Shown here piece after piece: positions 8,110 to 17,073 of a DNA stretch of 64,000 nucleotides. The number at the start of each line of letters is the position of its first letter. The stretch's first letter is position 1. The stretch is from positions 467,132-531,131 of the forward strand of contig JAFEBO010000006.1 of assembly GCA_018242625.1 (NCBI GenBank), in the 5' to 3' direction. This DNA comes from Planctomycetota bacterium (GTDB taxonomy: Bacteria; Planctomycetota; Phycisphaerae; Phycisphaerales; UBA1924). The notes beneath the pieces were generated by a model that did not search any database, was not told where the DNA came from, and saw only the letters and a list, made by a program, of their open reading frames with translations. The position numbers were made by a program, and so were the translations under genes.

Positions 8110-9897
8110 CTAGAGGCTCCGGCCCTTTCCGGGCTGGTCCTTTTCGCCGGTGGTGGCGGAGGGGTCGATGAGGGCGACGGGGTCTGCCGGAACGATCATT
8201 CGGAAAATCGAGCCTTTTCCTTCATCGGATTCGACGGTCAGCAGGCCGCCGTGATCCTCGGAAACGCGCTTGGCGACCGCGAGGCCAAGACCGGTGCCCC
8301 GGAGGCCCTTGGTGGTATTGAAGGGCAGGAAGATCCACTGCTGCTTGCCCTTGGCGATGCCCGGCCCGTTGTCGATGACGTCGATGATGGCCCAGAGCGC
8401 GCCCGTGGGCTGGGAGCCGGGGCTGTGGTGCGGCTGGGCGGTGCGCTGGCTGATGGCGGCGGGCGTGGGGGGCGAGCCCGGGGGGGACATCATGTAATAC
8501 GCGCGCACGGTGATGACGCCCTTGACGGGCTCGACCGCTTCGACGGCGTTGGTGAGCAAATTGAGCAGCGCCTGGTGCATCAGGCCCGGGTCGATGGCGA
8601 TGGGGGGTAGTTCGGAGTCGATGTCGACGATGATGGCGACGTTTTTGCTGGTCGCGCCGGGGCGGAGAAGCTCGATGCAGTCGTCGACGATCTGCTGGAA
8701 CTTTGTGAGCTCGACCTCGGGCTTTCTGTGGCGCGAGTAGGCGAGCATGTTGCTGGTGAGGCTGCTGATGCGGTCGAGGTTGCGCTTGAAGATGTCCCAG
8801 CCGCCCTTGGCGATCTTGAGGTCGTCTTTCTTGAGGCCGAGCTCGACGACATCGGCGCCGCCGCGGATTCCCTGGAGGATGTTCTTGATGGAGTGGGAGA
8901 GGCTGGCGACGGTCTCGCCGACGGCGGCGAGGCGTTCGGTCTGGAGTCGCCGGGCGTATCCCTCAGCGTTGGCGAGAGCCAGGCCGGTGTGCTGGCCGAC
9001 GGCGTTCATGAGGGCGAGCTGTTCGCTGGTGTAGGTGTAGTTGGCGAGGGTGCTGTCGATGTAGATGGCGCCGAAGGTGCCGCCGCGGAAGCTGATCGGC
9101 GAGCAGATGGCCGAACGCACGTGCATGCGCTGGACGCTGTCGCCGGCGGCGAAGCGCGGATCGTTCATGGCGTTGGAAGAGAGAACGCCCTCGCCCTTTT
9201 TGAGCACGTGCTGGAGGATGGTGCGCGGGACGTGGATCCGTGCTTCTTCCTCGTTGGCCGGGGGCGTGCGGTACTTGACGACCGCGGGCCGTGTCTTCTC
9301 GATGTCGCCGGGCTTGGTGAGAACGATGAACCCGCGCTCGGGCTTGAACTCGCGGAAGACCATCTCCATCACGCTCTTGAGCAGCTCGGGACGCTCGGTC
9401 AGCTGGCTGGTCAGGCTGGTGAGCTGATAGATGACGCGAAGGTGCGTGGCGGCGGCAGCCCGGGGCTCGGGCTCGGCCATCACCAGCGACTCTTCGTTGG
9501 CGTTGACCGCGGGCTTGGGGCTCAGGACGTCACCGGCGAGCGTCTGCTCGATGGAGGCTTCCACCTGACCGGGCCTGGCGAGGCGGACGATGTCGGGGTC
9601 GCTCGTCTCGGTGAATCCAAAGACGATGAGCGTGGCGCCGACGCGGATCTGATCGCCGGGCCGGAGGCGGACGCGCTCGCGGATCCGGTCGGCGTTGACA
9701 TAAGTGCCGTTCTGCGACTGAAGATCGCGGATGAACCAGGTGCCGTTGTCGGGCGTCATCTCCGCGTGCCGCCGGCTGACGGTGGTGTCCGTGAGCGGCA
9801 GTGCCTCACCCGACCGGCCGATGAGCTGGGGCTCGTGGTCGGGGAGCTGGAACGTGCGCCCCTTGTCGGGGCCCTGGATGACGGTCAGGATCAGCAC
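8110..9897 (-). CDS. FHA-GAF sensor histidine kinase
   Basis: This 595-residue cytoplasmic kinase has an N-terminal FHA domain that binds phosphothreonine (GRS 27-29, SRRH 41-44, NGTY 63-66), a GAF domain (about 150-310), a dimerisation/phosphoacceptor helix with His335 in SLSHSIKN, and an ATPase domain with the N box near LLTNAVEAVE, DNGPGIA and GTGLGLAVAK. No transmembrane segment is visible, so it probably senses a soluble ligand or phosphoprotein. No response regulator is adjacent; the nearest receiver is 24 kb away. The GTG start has TACGAT six bases upstream. Residues 100-145 are a low-complexity linker. Confidence 0.87.
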   Translation of the reverse strand: MLILTVIQGPDKGRTFQLPDHEPQLIGRSGEALPLTDTTVSRRHAEMTPDNGTWFIRDLQSQNGTYVNADRIRERVRLRPGDQIRVGATLIVFGFTETSDPDIVRLARPGQVEASIEQTLAGDVLSPKPAVNANEESLVMAEPEPRAAAATHLRVIYQLTSLTSQLTERPELLKSVMEMVFREFKPERGFIVLTKPGDIEKTRPAVVKYRTPPANEEEARIHVPRTILQHVLKKGEGVLSSNAMNDPRFAAGDSVQRMHVRSAICSPISFRGGTFGAIYIDSTLANYTYTSEQLALMNAVGQHTGLALANAEGYARRLQTERLAAVGETVASLSHSIKNILQGIRGGADVVELGLKKDDLKIAKGGWDIFKRNLDRISSLTSNMLAYSRHRKPEVELTKFQQIVDDCIELLRPGATSKNVAIIVDIDSELPPIAIDPGLMHQALLNLLTNAVEAVEPVKGVITVRAYYMMSPPGSPPTPAAISQRTAQPHHSPGSQPTGALWAIIDVIDNGPGIAKGKQQWIFLPFNTTKGLRGTGLGLAVAKRVSEDHGGLLTVESDEGKGSIFRMIVPADPVALIDPSATTGEKDQPGKGRSL

Positions 9898-9903
9898 GGG
9901 ATC

Positions 9904-9909
9904 ATCGTA
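9904..9909 (-). promoter_or_regulatory. -10-like TACGAT, leaderless start of FHA kinase
   Basis: On the minus strand TACGAT precedes the GTG start by six bases with no Shine-Dalgarno sequence. Confidence 0.5.
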
Positions 9910-9986
9910 CCTTGGAGTGACCTCGGGCAGTCAGGCCACGCGGGCGGCTTGCGGGGATTCCGTTTCTTTCCAGCAGGTGAAACAGG

Positions 9987-9992
9987 TAAGCT
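9987..9992 (+). promoter_or_regulatory. -10-like TAAGCT, leaderless start of DinB gene
   Basis: TAAGCT lies six bases before the ATG and no Shine-Dalgarno sequence is seen. It is divergent from the kinase promoter about 80 bases away. Confidence 0.5.
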
Positions 9993-9998
9993 CCCACC

Positions 9999-10475
9999 AT
10001 GGACCGCACGATTATCGACAGTTATGCCGCCCAGGCGGACGAGCTCAAATCCTGGATCGCCGGTCTGACCCGCGATCAGCTCAACGCCCACCCGGTGCCC
10101 GGGACGTGGAGCATCGCCCAGTGCGTGTTCCATGTGCTCGACAGCGACCTTGTCGCGACCGACCGCATCAAGCGGATCTCGTGCATGGACCTGCCGCTGC
10201 TCATGAACTACGACGAATCGCGATACGCGGCACTTCTCTTTTATGACAAGCGCGATCCGGGCAGGGCGTGCGAACTGTTCGCCGCCAATCGGCGGCACAC
10301 GGCCGAACTGCTGACGCTACTGCCCGATGAGGCGCTCGAGCGGCAGGGAGTGCACAGCGTGCGCGGGCTGATCACCCTTGCCTCGATCATCACCGGATAC
10401 GTTGGGCACGTCATCCACCACCGCGGCTTCGTTGTGGCGAAGCGGGTGGCGCTGGGAAAACCGCTGACGGCGTAG
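9999..10475 (+). CDS. DinB superfamily protein
   Basis: This 158-residue four-helix-bundle protein belongs to the DinB/YfiT-like superfamily of metal-dependent, often thiol-linked enzymes. The three metal-binding histidines are recognisable: one in C-V-F-H-V-L-D-S-D and two in Y-V-G-H-V-I-H-H near the C-terminus. The opening L-T-R-D-Q-L-N-A-H-P-V-P-G-T-W-S-I-A-Q is the classic DinB_2 start. The reaction is not known for this subgroup. It faces away from the FHA kinase and converges with upp. Confidence 0.8.
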   Translation: MDRTIIDSYAAQADELKSWIAGLTRDQLNAHPVPGTWSIAQCVFHVLDSDLVATDRIKRISCMDLPLLMNYDESRYAALLFYDKRDPGRACELFAANRRHTAELLTLLPDEALERQGVHSVRGLITLASIITGYVGHVIHHRGFVVAKRVALGKPLTA

Positions 10476-10521
10476 GAGCGCGGTCTTGCCGGGCGCGGGG
10501 CCATTCCCGCGGGATGCACGC

Positions 10522-11169
10522 TCAGGCCGTGCCGTACATCCGGTCTCCGGCGTCACCCAGCCCGGGGATGATGTATCCCTTGTCGGTCAGTGCGCGGTCG
10601 AGCGCGGCCGTGTAGATCATGACGCTGGGATGATCTTTGACAAGGCGCTTCACGCCTTCGGGCGCTGCCACAAGGCAGATCATGCGAAGGTCCTGGGCGC
10701 CGGCATCACGGAGCATCGTGATCGCCGCCGATGCCGAGCCGCCCGTCGCCAGCATCGGGTCCACCAGCAGCACGGGGCCTGCATCAAGGTCACGGGGGAG
10801 CTTGTTGAGGTAGGCAACCGGTTCGAGCGTGTCGTGATCGCGCGCGATGCCGAGATGTCCCACGCGCGCCTCGGGCATGACCGTCAGGATGCCCTCGATC
10901 ATCCCTAAACCGGCACGCAGAATCGGCACCACCGTGATCATGGCGCTCAGGCGGAATGCCCGCGTTTTTTCGAGCGGCGTCTTCACCTCGACCGGCGAGA
11001 CAGGAAAGGTGCGGGTGACTTCAAAGACCATCAGTCCGGCGATCTGAGCGAGCAGGGCCCGGAACGAGCGGTGCCCGGTGGTTTCCTCGCGGATGTACGA
11101 CATCTTGTGCCGGATCAATGGGTGATCAAAGACAACGAGGTTCTTGAACTCCGGGTGGGGGCTGGGCAT
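10522..11169 (-). CDS. upp: Uracil phosphoribosyltransferase
   Basis: This enzyme converts uracil and PRPP to UMP in pyrimidine salvage. The 215-residue product matches the usual family length of about 208. The PRPP loop is V-L-L-V-D-P-M-L-A-T-G-G-S-A (133-146), and the uracil-binding tail G-Y-I-I-P-G-L-G-D-A-G-D-R (198-210) is intact. A longer open frame extends upstream, but the conserved protein begins at this ATG (H-P-E-F-K-N-L-V-V-F-D-H-P). A TATCCT hexamer lies eight bases before it. Confidence 0.95.
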   Translation of the reverse strand: MPSPHPEFKNLVVFDHPLIRHKMSYIREETTGHRSFRALLAQIAGLMVFEVTRTFPVSPVEVKTPLEKTRAFRLSAMITVVPILRAGLGMIEGILTVMPEARVGHLGIARDHDTLEPVAYLNKLPRDLDAGPVLLVDPMLATGGSASAAITMLRDAGAQDLRMICLVAAPEGVKRLVKDHPSVMIYTAALDRALTDKGYIIPGLGDAGDRMYGTA

Positions 11170-11177
11170 ATAGGATG

Positions 11178-11183
11178 AGGATA
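11178..11183 (-). promoter_or_regulatory. -10-like TATCCT near upp start
   Basis: On the minus strand TATCCT ends eight bases before the upp ATG; no Shine-Dalgarno sequence is visible. Confidence 0.35.
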
Positions 11184-11254
11184 ACGGGGCTGGTACGCTG
11201 CGGCGGCATCTGGACCGGGGCGCTGCCGTGCGGATTGATGGGGAATGTGCTTGC

Positions 11255-12181
11255 ATGGATTTCGGGCGTGCAACTGGAGTGGTCTTTGGGGTTGGTGCCG
11301 TGGCGTTCTGCCTCGGTCTCGTTGCCGTGCGTGATGGGCTCGCCGATCCGCCTTTGGAACCTTTCGGGAGCGGCGTTTTCAATCAGCCGCCAGTCGTCGC
11401 ACCCAAAGTCCCGGAAGGACTTCCGTCGTGGGTGGGGTTGTATTTCGATTGGTGCTGCTGCACGTTGGATCGGCAGATGCGGGTTTCGGCCAAGACCGTG
11501 GAGTATGAGGAACTGGGCTGCTTCCACTCGTATGAAGCCCAGGCGACTGTGCTCCGCGAAATTCCCGGTGGGCTGCGGCTCCGTGTCGAAGCGGCGAATG
11601 CGAGCGGTCCTTCTCCACAAATGCTCGACACCGAGCTTTATTTCTATTCGTGCGATGGTGCAACGTACTGCATGCAGCGCCGATCGCTGTTGCGCTGGAT
11701 TCACGAGTTGAACACGGGAGTCGTCCGAGTCGGAGAAGATCGGAAGTTTGGAGAGCGAGGGCTGAGAAGAAAAGACGTTTGGGGGCGCGCTGTCGGAGAG
11801 ACCCGGTGCAGCATGCCGGAATTTCCGAAGCCGATTGCAGATCGGCTTCTCTCCAAGCCGCTGGTTGTGAAGTTTGTGGAAACCGGGCCAGAGAGCGTGC
11901 AGGAAGAACCCACGGGCCTTGTGCCCATCCGTCATTGGGCCATCCGCTTTGAATTCACCGAAGGCGTGCCTCTTTCGCTCGGTCAGGGTTTCACAGTTGA
12001 GGATGCGAACGGCGAGATCGGCCTGGTTGAGGTGCAATCGGTTGTCGGCACGTCGGCCACGGGTGAACTGGTCTATTCCGGAATGATGCCTTTCGTGCCG
12101 CCCGCTGTCGGTCAAGTTGTTCGTTTTTCGGGCGAGCTGCCGGATCCGAAGCTCGATGTCGAGTCCGCGCCTTCGCGCTGA
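11255..12181 (+). CDS. Uncharacterised protein, probably exported
   Basis: I do not recognise this 308-residue protein. Its N-terminus (MDFGRATGVVFGVGAVAFCLGLVAV) looks like a signal peptide or membrane anchor. Residues near 55-60 contain D-W-C-C-C-T, and further cysteines are scattered through the chain, which could form disulphides outside the cytoplasm. Codon use is less G+C-biased than the neighbours. An in-frame GTG lies 27 bases upstream; the ATG used fits the signal peptide better. The lipid-kinase-like gene follows after about 30 bases. It has no recognisable domain, so no function is proposed. Confidence 0.55.
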   Translation: MDFGRATGVVFGVGAVAFCLGLVAVRDGLADPPLEPFGSGVFNQPPVVAPKVPEGLPSWVGLYFDWCCCTLDRQMRVSAKTVEYEELGCFHSYEAQATVLREIPGGLRLRVEAANASGPSPQMLDTELYFYSCDGATYCMQRRSLLRWIHELNTGVVRVGEDRKFGERGLRRKDVWGRAVGETRCSMPEFPKPIADRLLSKPLVVKFVETGPESVQEEPTGLVPIRHWAIRFEFTEGVPLSLGQGFTVEDANGEIGLVEVQSVVGTSATGELVYSGMMPFVPPAVGQVVRFSGELPDPKLDVESAPSR

Positions 12182-12199
12182 TCGCTCTTTCGATCGCGA

Positions 12200-12205
12200 T
12201 AGCAT
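12200..12205 (+). promoter_or_regulatory. -10-like TAGCAT, leaderless start of lipid kinase-like gene
   Basis: TAGCAT lies seven bases before the GTG at 12213 and overlaps the alternative ATG at 12204, favouring the GTG. Confidence 0.4.
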
Positions 12206-12212
12206 GTGCCGC

Positions 12213-13124
12213 GTGAAAGTGGTTGTTCTGCACAATCCCCGATCGGGGAAGGGAAGGGGCGCTGCCGCGGCATCGGAGCTGGATGTCCGCTTGCGTGAAC
12301 GTGGGCACGATGCCGTCGCGATTTCAACCGGTCAGGAAGCAGAGCTTGAAACAGCCCTCGCCGGTGCCGGGGCGCTGATTGTCGTGGGAGGCGATGGGAC
12401 GCTCCACCGGTCGCTCGGGGCCTGCGAGCGCTCCCGGGTGCCGGTGTATCACTACGCCACCGGAAATCAGAACCTCCTGGCGCGTGAATGCGGGCATCGC
12501 GCGGATGCGGGGCGGGCAATCGCGGCCATCGAAGCGGGACGCACCAGGGCGATGGATCTTGGAGTTCTCGCCAGCCTGGCCGACCTGAGCACATCACGCC
12601 GGTTCGCGCTGATGGCTTCCATGGGGCCCGATGCGGCGGTGATCGAACGCCTCTCCCGATCCCGGGGCAAAGCCGCGGGCCACTTTGTGTACCTCATGCC
12701 CGTCCTGGAGGAGGCCTGGGATGCGATGCGTCATCCTCGGCCGCCGGTGCTGCGGGTGTGGGTCGACGGGAAAAAGGTGGCGGATGATGCGGGCTGGCTC
12801 GTGATTTCCAATTGCCGCTCCTTTGCGCTCGGTATGGACCCGGGTGCCGCCTGCGCCGGAGGGGTGGATCCGAGCGACGGGCTGCTCGATCTGGCGTTTT
12901 TTCCGCTTCGGTCCCGGCTCGGGGTGCTGACGTGGATGGCGCGGTGCCGGCTGGGGACCGCGGGAGCACATCCCGCGTTTGTGGGTGTGCGCGGGAGCGA
13001 AATCGTGGTGGAGGGGAAAAGCCCGTGGCAGGCGGATGGAGAGGCCGGTCAACCCCCAACTGATGGGCAGAAATTGCGCTTTGAATGCCGGAAGGGGGCT
13101 CTCTCGGTCTTTTGTTCGGATTAA
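12213..13124 (+). CDS. Diacylglycerol/lipid kinase family protein
   Basis: This 303-residue protein belongs to the DAGK_cat family, whose members phosphorylate diacylglycerol, sphingoid bases or related lipids at the membrane surface. The N-terminus V-V-V-L-H-N-P-R-S-G-K-G-R-G and the nucleotide loop V-V-G-G-D-G-T-L-H-R-S-L are diagnostic. The later A-T-G-N-Q-N-L-L-A replaces the usual G-T-G-N-D-F-A pattern, a small deviation. The C-terminal half holds the second domain (G-M-D-P-G-A...D-G-L-L-D-L). I chose the GTG start because it matches where family members begin and follows a -10-like hexamer; an ATG three codons earlier is possible. The exact lipid substrate is unknown. Confidence 0.8.
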   Translation: MKVVVLHNPRSGKGRGAAAASELDVRLRERGHDAVAISTGQEAELETALAGAGALIVVGGDGTLHRSLGACERSRVPVYHYATGNQNLLARECGHRADAGRAIAAIEAGRTRAMDLGVLASLADLSTSRRFALMASMGPDAAVIERLSRSRGKAAGHFVYLMPVLEEAWDAMRHPRPPVLRVWVDGKKVADDAGWLVISNCRSFALGMDPGAACAGGVDPSDGLLDLAFFPLRSRLGVLTWMARCRLGTAGAHPAFVGVRGSEIVVEGKSPWQADGEAGQPPTDGQKLRFECRKGALSVFCSD

Positions 13125-13171
13125 AGAAATAAAATAAAAGGTTTTTGTTTGGTATTTTTCGGATTTCGGGG

Positions 13172-13200
13172 TTGGGATTGCGGTAGTTCTGGTACGATAT
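13172..13200 (+). promoter_or_regulatory. Candidate sigma70 promoter for ybeY-corC
   Basis: TTGGGA (13172-13177) is separated by 17 bases from CGATAT (13195-13200). An alternative -10, TACGAT, overlaps it. The element lies about 130 bases before ybeY, just after a short A/T-rich island. Confidence 0.35.
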
Positions 13201-13330
13201 GAGAACTTCGGGCGCGATCCGGATCGTGGCCGGGTCGTAGCGCAGAGAGGTCTTTCAAACGGGGCAGGCCGCGGCGAGCGGACTCGGTTCTTTCGGGGTC
13301 TTGGGCGGTCACTCGGGACGAGTTTCTGGA

Positions 13331-13960
13331 ATGATGCGAACGGTCAGGGACGACATGCCAGCGGAGAGTTCAAAGCCGGCGGAACCCGGAGGGGTGGGCG
13401 GGGAAGTCCTGCCGCCGGAGCTCCGGGTAGACCTGCGCGATTCGTCCGGGCGGGTGCCCGAATCCGCGTGCGTCTGGCTCGTGGAGATGATGTCGAAGGC
13501 CTTTGCGGCCGCGGCGCGCCGTGAGGCGGGGCGGTCGGGTGGGCGCGCTCGGGGCGGCGAGGTGCGGGTGCGGGTCGTGAACGATGAGGAGATGGCGCGG
13601 CTTCACGAGGAATACGCCGGCGTGCCCGGCACGACGGACGTGCTCACGTTCGACCTTTCGGTCGATGAGGACGGCTCGGGCTTTGCCCCCCTTGATGTAG
13701 ATATAGAGATCTGCCTCGACGAGGCGGAGCGGCAGGCCCGGGCGCGCGGCTGGACGGGCACCGCCTTCACAACCAGCGGGGCGCCCGGCTGGTGGCACGA
13801 GCTGTTGCTGTACGGTCTGCACGGGGTCCTGCACTGCCTCGGGCATGATGACCACGACCCCGAGTCCTACCGCGCCATGCACGACGCGGAGGACGAGATC
13901 CTGACAGGTATCGGAGTGGGTGTTGTCTTTGCGCGCCCGGCGCGGGGAGAGGGCGCATGA
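13331..13960 (+). CDS. ybeY: Endoribonuclease YbeY, rRNA maturation
   Basis: YbeY is a zinc-dependent endoribonuclease for 16S rRNA 3' processing and ribosome quality control. The metal site H-x3-H-x5-H is intact in H-G-V-L-H-C-L-G-H-D-D-H (164-175). The preceding T-T-D-V-L-T-F-D-L-S is the other family block. At 209 residues it is longer than the usual 150-160 because of a Pro/Gly-rich N-terminal extension and an insert (A-R-G-W-T-G-T-A-F-T-T-S-G-A-P-G) before the zinc motif. The start could be any of several nearby ATGs (13331, 13334, 13355). Its stop overlaps the next gene by four bases (ATGA), the common ybeY-corC arrangement. Confidence 0.9.
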   Translation: MMRTVRDDMPAESSKPAEPGGVGGEVLPPELRVDLRDSSGRVPESACVWLVEMMSKAFAAAARREAGRSGGRARGGEVRVRVVNDEEMARLHEEYAGVPGTTDVLTFDLSVDEDGSGFAPLDVDIEICLDEAERQARARGWTGTAFTTSGAPGWWHELLLYGLHGVLHCLGHDDHDPESYRAMHDAEDEILTGIGVGVVFARPARGEGA

Positions 13961-15369
13961 GCCAGCTTCTTAATCCGGGCACATGGCTGTTTGTGGGGCT
14001 CGTCGCGCTCTTCGCGACCGGCGTGTTCGGCGCCATCTTCCATTCGCTGCGCGATCTCTCGCGGTCGGCGCTCGAGGAGATGCTGGCGCACCGGGCGGAT
14101 CACAGGCGGGCCAAGCGTGTGCGCCGGATCATCGATGATGTGAACGGGCACGCGGCGTCGGTCGCGATGGCGCGGGTGGCGTTTTCGATCGTTTCGGCGA
14201 CTGGCTTCCTGATGGCGCTTGTGGCGCTGATGGGGACGGGCAAGGGATCGGGCGAGCTCTGGCTCTGGCTGATCTTGGGGCTGGTGCTGATCGTGGGGCT
14301 GGTCTGGGTCGTCGGAACGGTGATCCCGTCGAGCGTGGCGCGGTATCTGGCGGAGCCGACGATCTACGGATTTGCGACGCTGGTGCGCGGGATTTATGTT
14401 TTCCTGCGCCCCTTGCGCGGGCTGGTCGGGTACATCGACACCGGCGTGCGGATGCTGGCGGGGAAGGAAGAAGTCGGGGATGTCGAGGCGATCCAGGCGG
14501 AACTGCTGGATGTGGTCGCCGAGGCCAAGCAGGAAGGGCAGCTCGACGAGACCGAGCAGCAGATGATCCGGGCGGTTGTGAAGTTCCGCGATACGACCGT
14601 GAAGGCGATCATGACGCCCCGCACGGAGATGGAGGTCCTGGAACTGACCAACGACCTCGGGCGGATCACCTCGATGATCCGCGAGGGCGGGCACAGCCGC
14701 ATCCCGGTCTACGAAGACTCGATCGACCGGATCATCGGCGTGTTCTATATCAAGGACCTCCTGCGCTGGCTGGCGGGAGTGGGCGGCAGCCGCGCCGGGC
14801 GCACGTTCGACCTGCGTTCCCAGCTCAGGCCCGCGATCTTCGTCCCCGAGTCCAAGACGATCCGCGAGCTGCTCGATGAGATGCTGCAGAAGCGCGTGCA
14901 CATCGCCGTTGCGCTCGATGAATACGGCGGCACGGCGGGCGTTGTGACGCTCGAAGACATCGTCGAAGAGTTCTTCGGGGACGTGCAGGACGAATACGAG
15001 CGCCCGGAGGACATGCCCGGCGCAAAGACCGACGAAGTTCGCAAGTTCGCCGAACTCGACGGCAGGGCCTACATCGCCGATGCGAACGCCGCGCTCGAGC
15101 CGCTGGGCCTGGCGCTGCCCGAGAGCGAAGACTTCACCACCGTCGGCGGATACATCACGGTTTCTCTGGGGCGCATTCCGGAAGCCGGCGAGCGCTTTGA
15201 ACTCCCCGGGGGCGCCTCCGCGATGTTCGTCACGGTGCTGGAATCAGAGCCCACGCGCCTGGTGCGGGTGCGCATCGAGCCCGTGCCCGCGCGGGAGCCG
15301 GGCGGAGCCGAGAGCGAGGCGGGGCGGCAGGCGGGCGAGGATGCCCATTCGCTCGCACGCGCGGACTAG
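13957..15369 (+). CDS. CNNM/CorC family transporter-like protein (CBS domains)
   Basis: This 470-residue protein has an N-terminal membrane domain (about four helices in residues 10-165), a CBS pair (about 210-340; MTPRTEMEVL, H-S-R-I-P-V-Y, V-A-L-D-E-Y-G-G-T-A-G-V-V-T-L-E-D-I-V-E-E) and a C-terminal CorC/HlyC domain (about 360-440). Relatives take part in magnesium/cobalt efflux; the old name haemolysin is misleading. Translational coupling to ybeY by a four-base overlap is conserved in many bacteria. A second CNNM/CorC protein is encoded at 39.7-41.1 kb. The membrane part is less like canonical DUF21 than that of the second copy. Confidence 0.85.
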   Translation: MSQLLNPGTWLFVGLVALFATGVFGAIFHSLRDLSRSALEEMLAHRADHRRAKRVRRIIDDVNGHAASVAMARVAFSIVSATGFLMALVALMGTGKGSGELWLWLILGLVLIVGLVWVVGTVIPSSVARYLAEPTIYGFATLVRGIYVFLRPLRGLVGYIDTGVRMLAGKEEVGDVEAIQAELLDVVAEAKQEGQLDETEQQMIRAVVKFRDTTVKAIMTPRTEMEVLELTNDLGRITSMIREGGHSRIPVYEDSIDRIIGVFYIKDLLRWLAGVGGSRAGRTFDLRSQLRPAIFVPESKTIRELLDEMLQKRVHIAVALDEYGGTAGVVTLEDIVEEFFGDVQDEYERPEDMPGAKTDEVRKFAELDGRAYIADANAALEPLGLALPESEDFTTVGGYITVSLGRIPEAGERFELPGGASAMFVTVLESEPTRLVRVRIEPVPAREPGGAESEAGRQAGEDAHSLARAD

Positions 15370-15372
15370 GCG

Positions 15373-16869
15373 TCAGTGCTTCTTTGCTTCCTGTGGCGCG
15401 CCCGGCAGGTCGATGGCGCGGGCGGCCTCGTCGAGCAGTTGATTTGCGATCTGGGTGGTCGGGGCTTCGGCGATGAGGCGCATGATCGGCTCGGTGTTGC
15501 TGCCGCGCACGTGCAGCCAGGCCCGCTTGCTCTCGATGTCAACGCGAACGCCGTCCTGCAGGTCGAGGCGTTCGGAAGCGAAGTGCCGGGCCACCTTTTC
15601 TGCGGCGGCCCTGGCCTGCGAGGTGTCGGAAAGATCGACCTTCCGCTTCACAATGGAGTAGGAAGGGATTTCCGCGGCGATGGCCGACAGAGGCTTTCCG
15701 AACATCTTGATCAGGCCGATCGTGAGCGCAATAGCGCTGAGCGAATCGCGCACGTATGTCACGCGGGGCCAGATGACGCCCCCGTTGCCCTCGCCGCCGA
15801 CAATGGAGGTGGACTCCTTCATGGCAGAGACCACGTTCGCTTCGCCGACGGCGGTGCGCAGCACGGTGCAGCCGTACCGGGAGGCGATGTCATCGATCAT
15901 GCGGCTGGTGGAAAGGTTGGCGGCCAGGGTGCGCCCCTGGGTCTTTTCACCGGTTCGCTTCATGGATTCCAGGATGGCGAGCGTGCCGAGCACGAGGGTG
16001 TATTCCTCGCCGATGTAACGGCCCTGGTCGTCAATGAGCGCGAGGCGGTCGGCGTCGGGGTCCTGAGCGAAGCCCGCGGCGCAGCCGTTCTCGCGCACCG
16101 CGTCGCAGAGGCCGCCGGGCGCGGAGAGGTTGTCGAGCGTGGGCTCGGGCGGATGCGGGAACAGACCGGAGGTGTCATTGCCCAGGTGGCAGAACTCATC
16201 GACGCCCAGCGCCTCGAGCAGCTGCTGGCAACCCTGGACGCCGGAGGCGTTGACCGAATCGGCGGCAAACTTGAGGCCGACTCCCAGGGCGGGGGCGTCG
16301 TCGGTGAGGCCAACTTCCTCGATGGCCTGCAGAACGCGCGCCACGTGGTGCGCATCGGCCGAGGTGGGCGATTGGACTGTGCCGACGGCGTTCCACTCGA
16401 CGTACGCGGGGCTGTTGGCGCGGAAGCGCTCGACGATCTTGCCGGCGAGCGAGGCGGGCGGAGCGCAGGCGGCCGAACCGAAGGAATCTGGACGTTCGGC
16501 GAGCAGGCACTTGAGGCCGTTCCACTGCTGCGGATTGTGGCTTGCGGTCAGAACCATGCCCGCGACGGGGCCCTTGGACTTGGCGGCAAGCGCATCGGTT
16601 GCAACGGCGACGGTGGGGGTCATCGCGACGCCGATGTCGTAAACATCGACACCAGCGCCGACGAGCCCGGCGAGCGCGGCATGATGCAGCATCGTGTTGC
16701 CCGCGCGTCCGTCGCGGCCCAGGACGACCGTGGGCCGGGCGGCGCCGGCCCGCTCGCGCAGGAAGGCGGCGTAGCAGGCGGCAAAGCGGGCGGCGACCTC
16801 GGGCGTCAGCGAATGACCGACGATGCCGCGGAGACCGGAAACAGAGAGCATGAGCGGGGCGTTTGTCAT
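15373..16869 (-). CDS. Phosphoglucosamine mutase / phosphomannomutase family
   Basis: This 498-residue alpha-D-phosphohexomutase interconverts sugar 6- and 1-phosphates, most likely glucosamine phosphates for peptidoglycan/LPS precursors or mannose phosphates. All four active-site loops are present: T-A-S-H-N-P with phosphoserine Ser110, the metal loop D-P-D-A-D-R (270-275), the sugar loop G-E-G-N-G-G (359-364) and the phosphate loop R-G-S-N-T-E-P (455-461). TASHNPQQWNGLK is closer to archaeal-type GlmM/ManB than to E. coli GlmM, so the sugar is uncertain. I used the ATG at M-T-N-A-P; a 16-residue upstream extension is open but not conserved. It converges with corC, three bases apart. Confidence 0.87.
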   Translation of the reverse strand: MTNAPLMLSVSGLRGIVGHSLTPEVAARFAACYAAFLRERAGAARPTVVLGRDGRAGNTMLHHAALAGLVGAGVDVYDIGVAMTPTVAVATDALAAKSKGPVAGMVLTASHNPQQWNGLKCLLAERPDSFGSAACAPPASLAGKIVERFRANSPAYVEWNAVGTVQSPTSADAHHVARVLQAIEEVGLTDDAPALGVGLKFAADSVNASGVQGCQQLLEALGVDEFCHLGNDTSGLFPHPPEPTLDNLSAPGGLCDAVRENGCAAGFAQDPDADRLALIDDQGRYIGEEYTLVLGTLAILESMKRTGEKTQGRTLAANLSTSRMIDDIASRYGCTVLRTAVGEANVVSAMKESTSIVGGEGNGGVIWPRVTYVRDSLSAIALTIGLIKMFGKPLSAIAAEIPSYSIVKRKVDLSDTSQARAAAEKVARHFASERLDLQDGVRVDIESKRAWLHVRGSNTEPIMRLIAEAPTTQIANQLLDEAARAIDLPGAPQEAKKH

Positions 16870-17062
16870 GGAATGATCGATTTTGAATGCGCAATTCTTG
16901 AACCGAACGCGGGGCAAACGACGTCTTCAAGTTCCGAAAACACGAGGGTAGGGTTTGGAAGGGCGTCCGGGCGGACGATGGAAAGAAGGGGTTCTGGGGC
17001 GTTTGCGGGGCCCTCGGGCCGGAATAGCCCGGGCGGCGTCGAACGAAGCGAGGTGCCGCATC

Positions 17063-17068
17063 TAGGAT
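17063..17068 (+). promoter_or_regulatory. -10-like TAGGAT, leaderless start of PTPS gene
   Basis: TAGGAT is five bases before the ATG of the QueD/PTPS homologue, with no Shine-Dalgarno sequence. Confidence 0.5.
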
Positions 17069-17073
17069 GGCGA

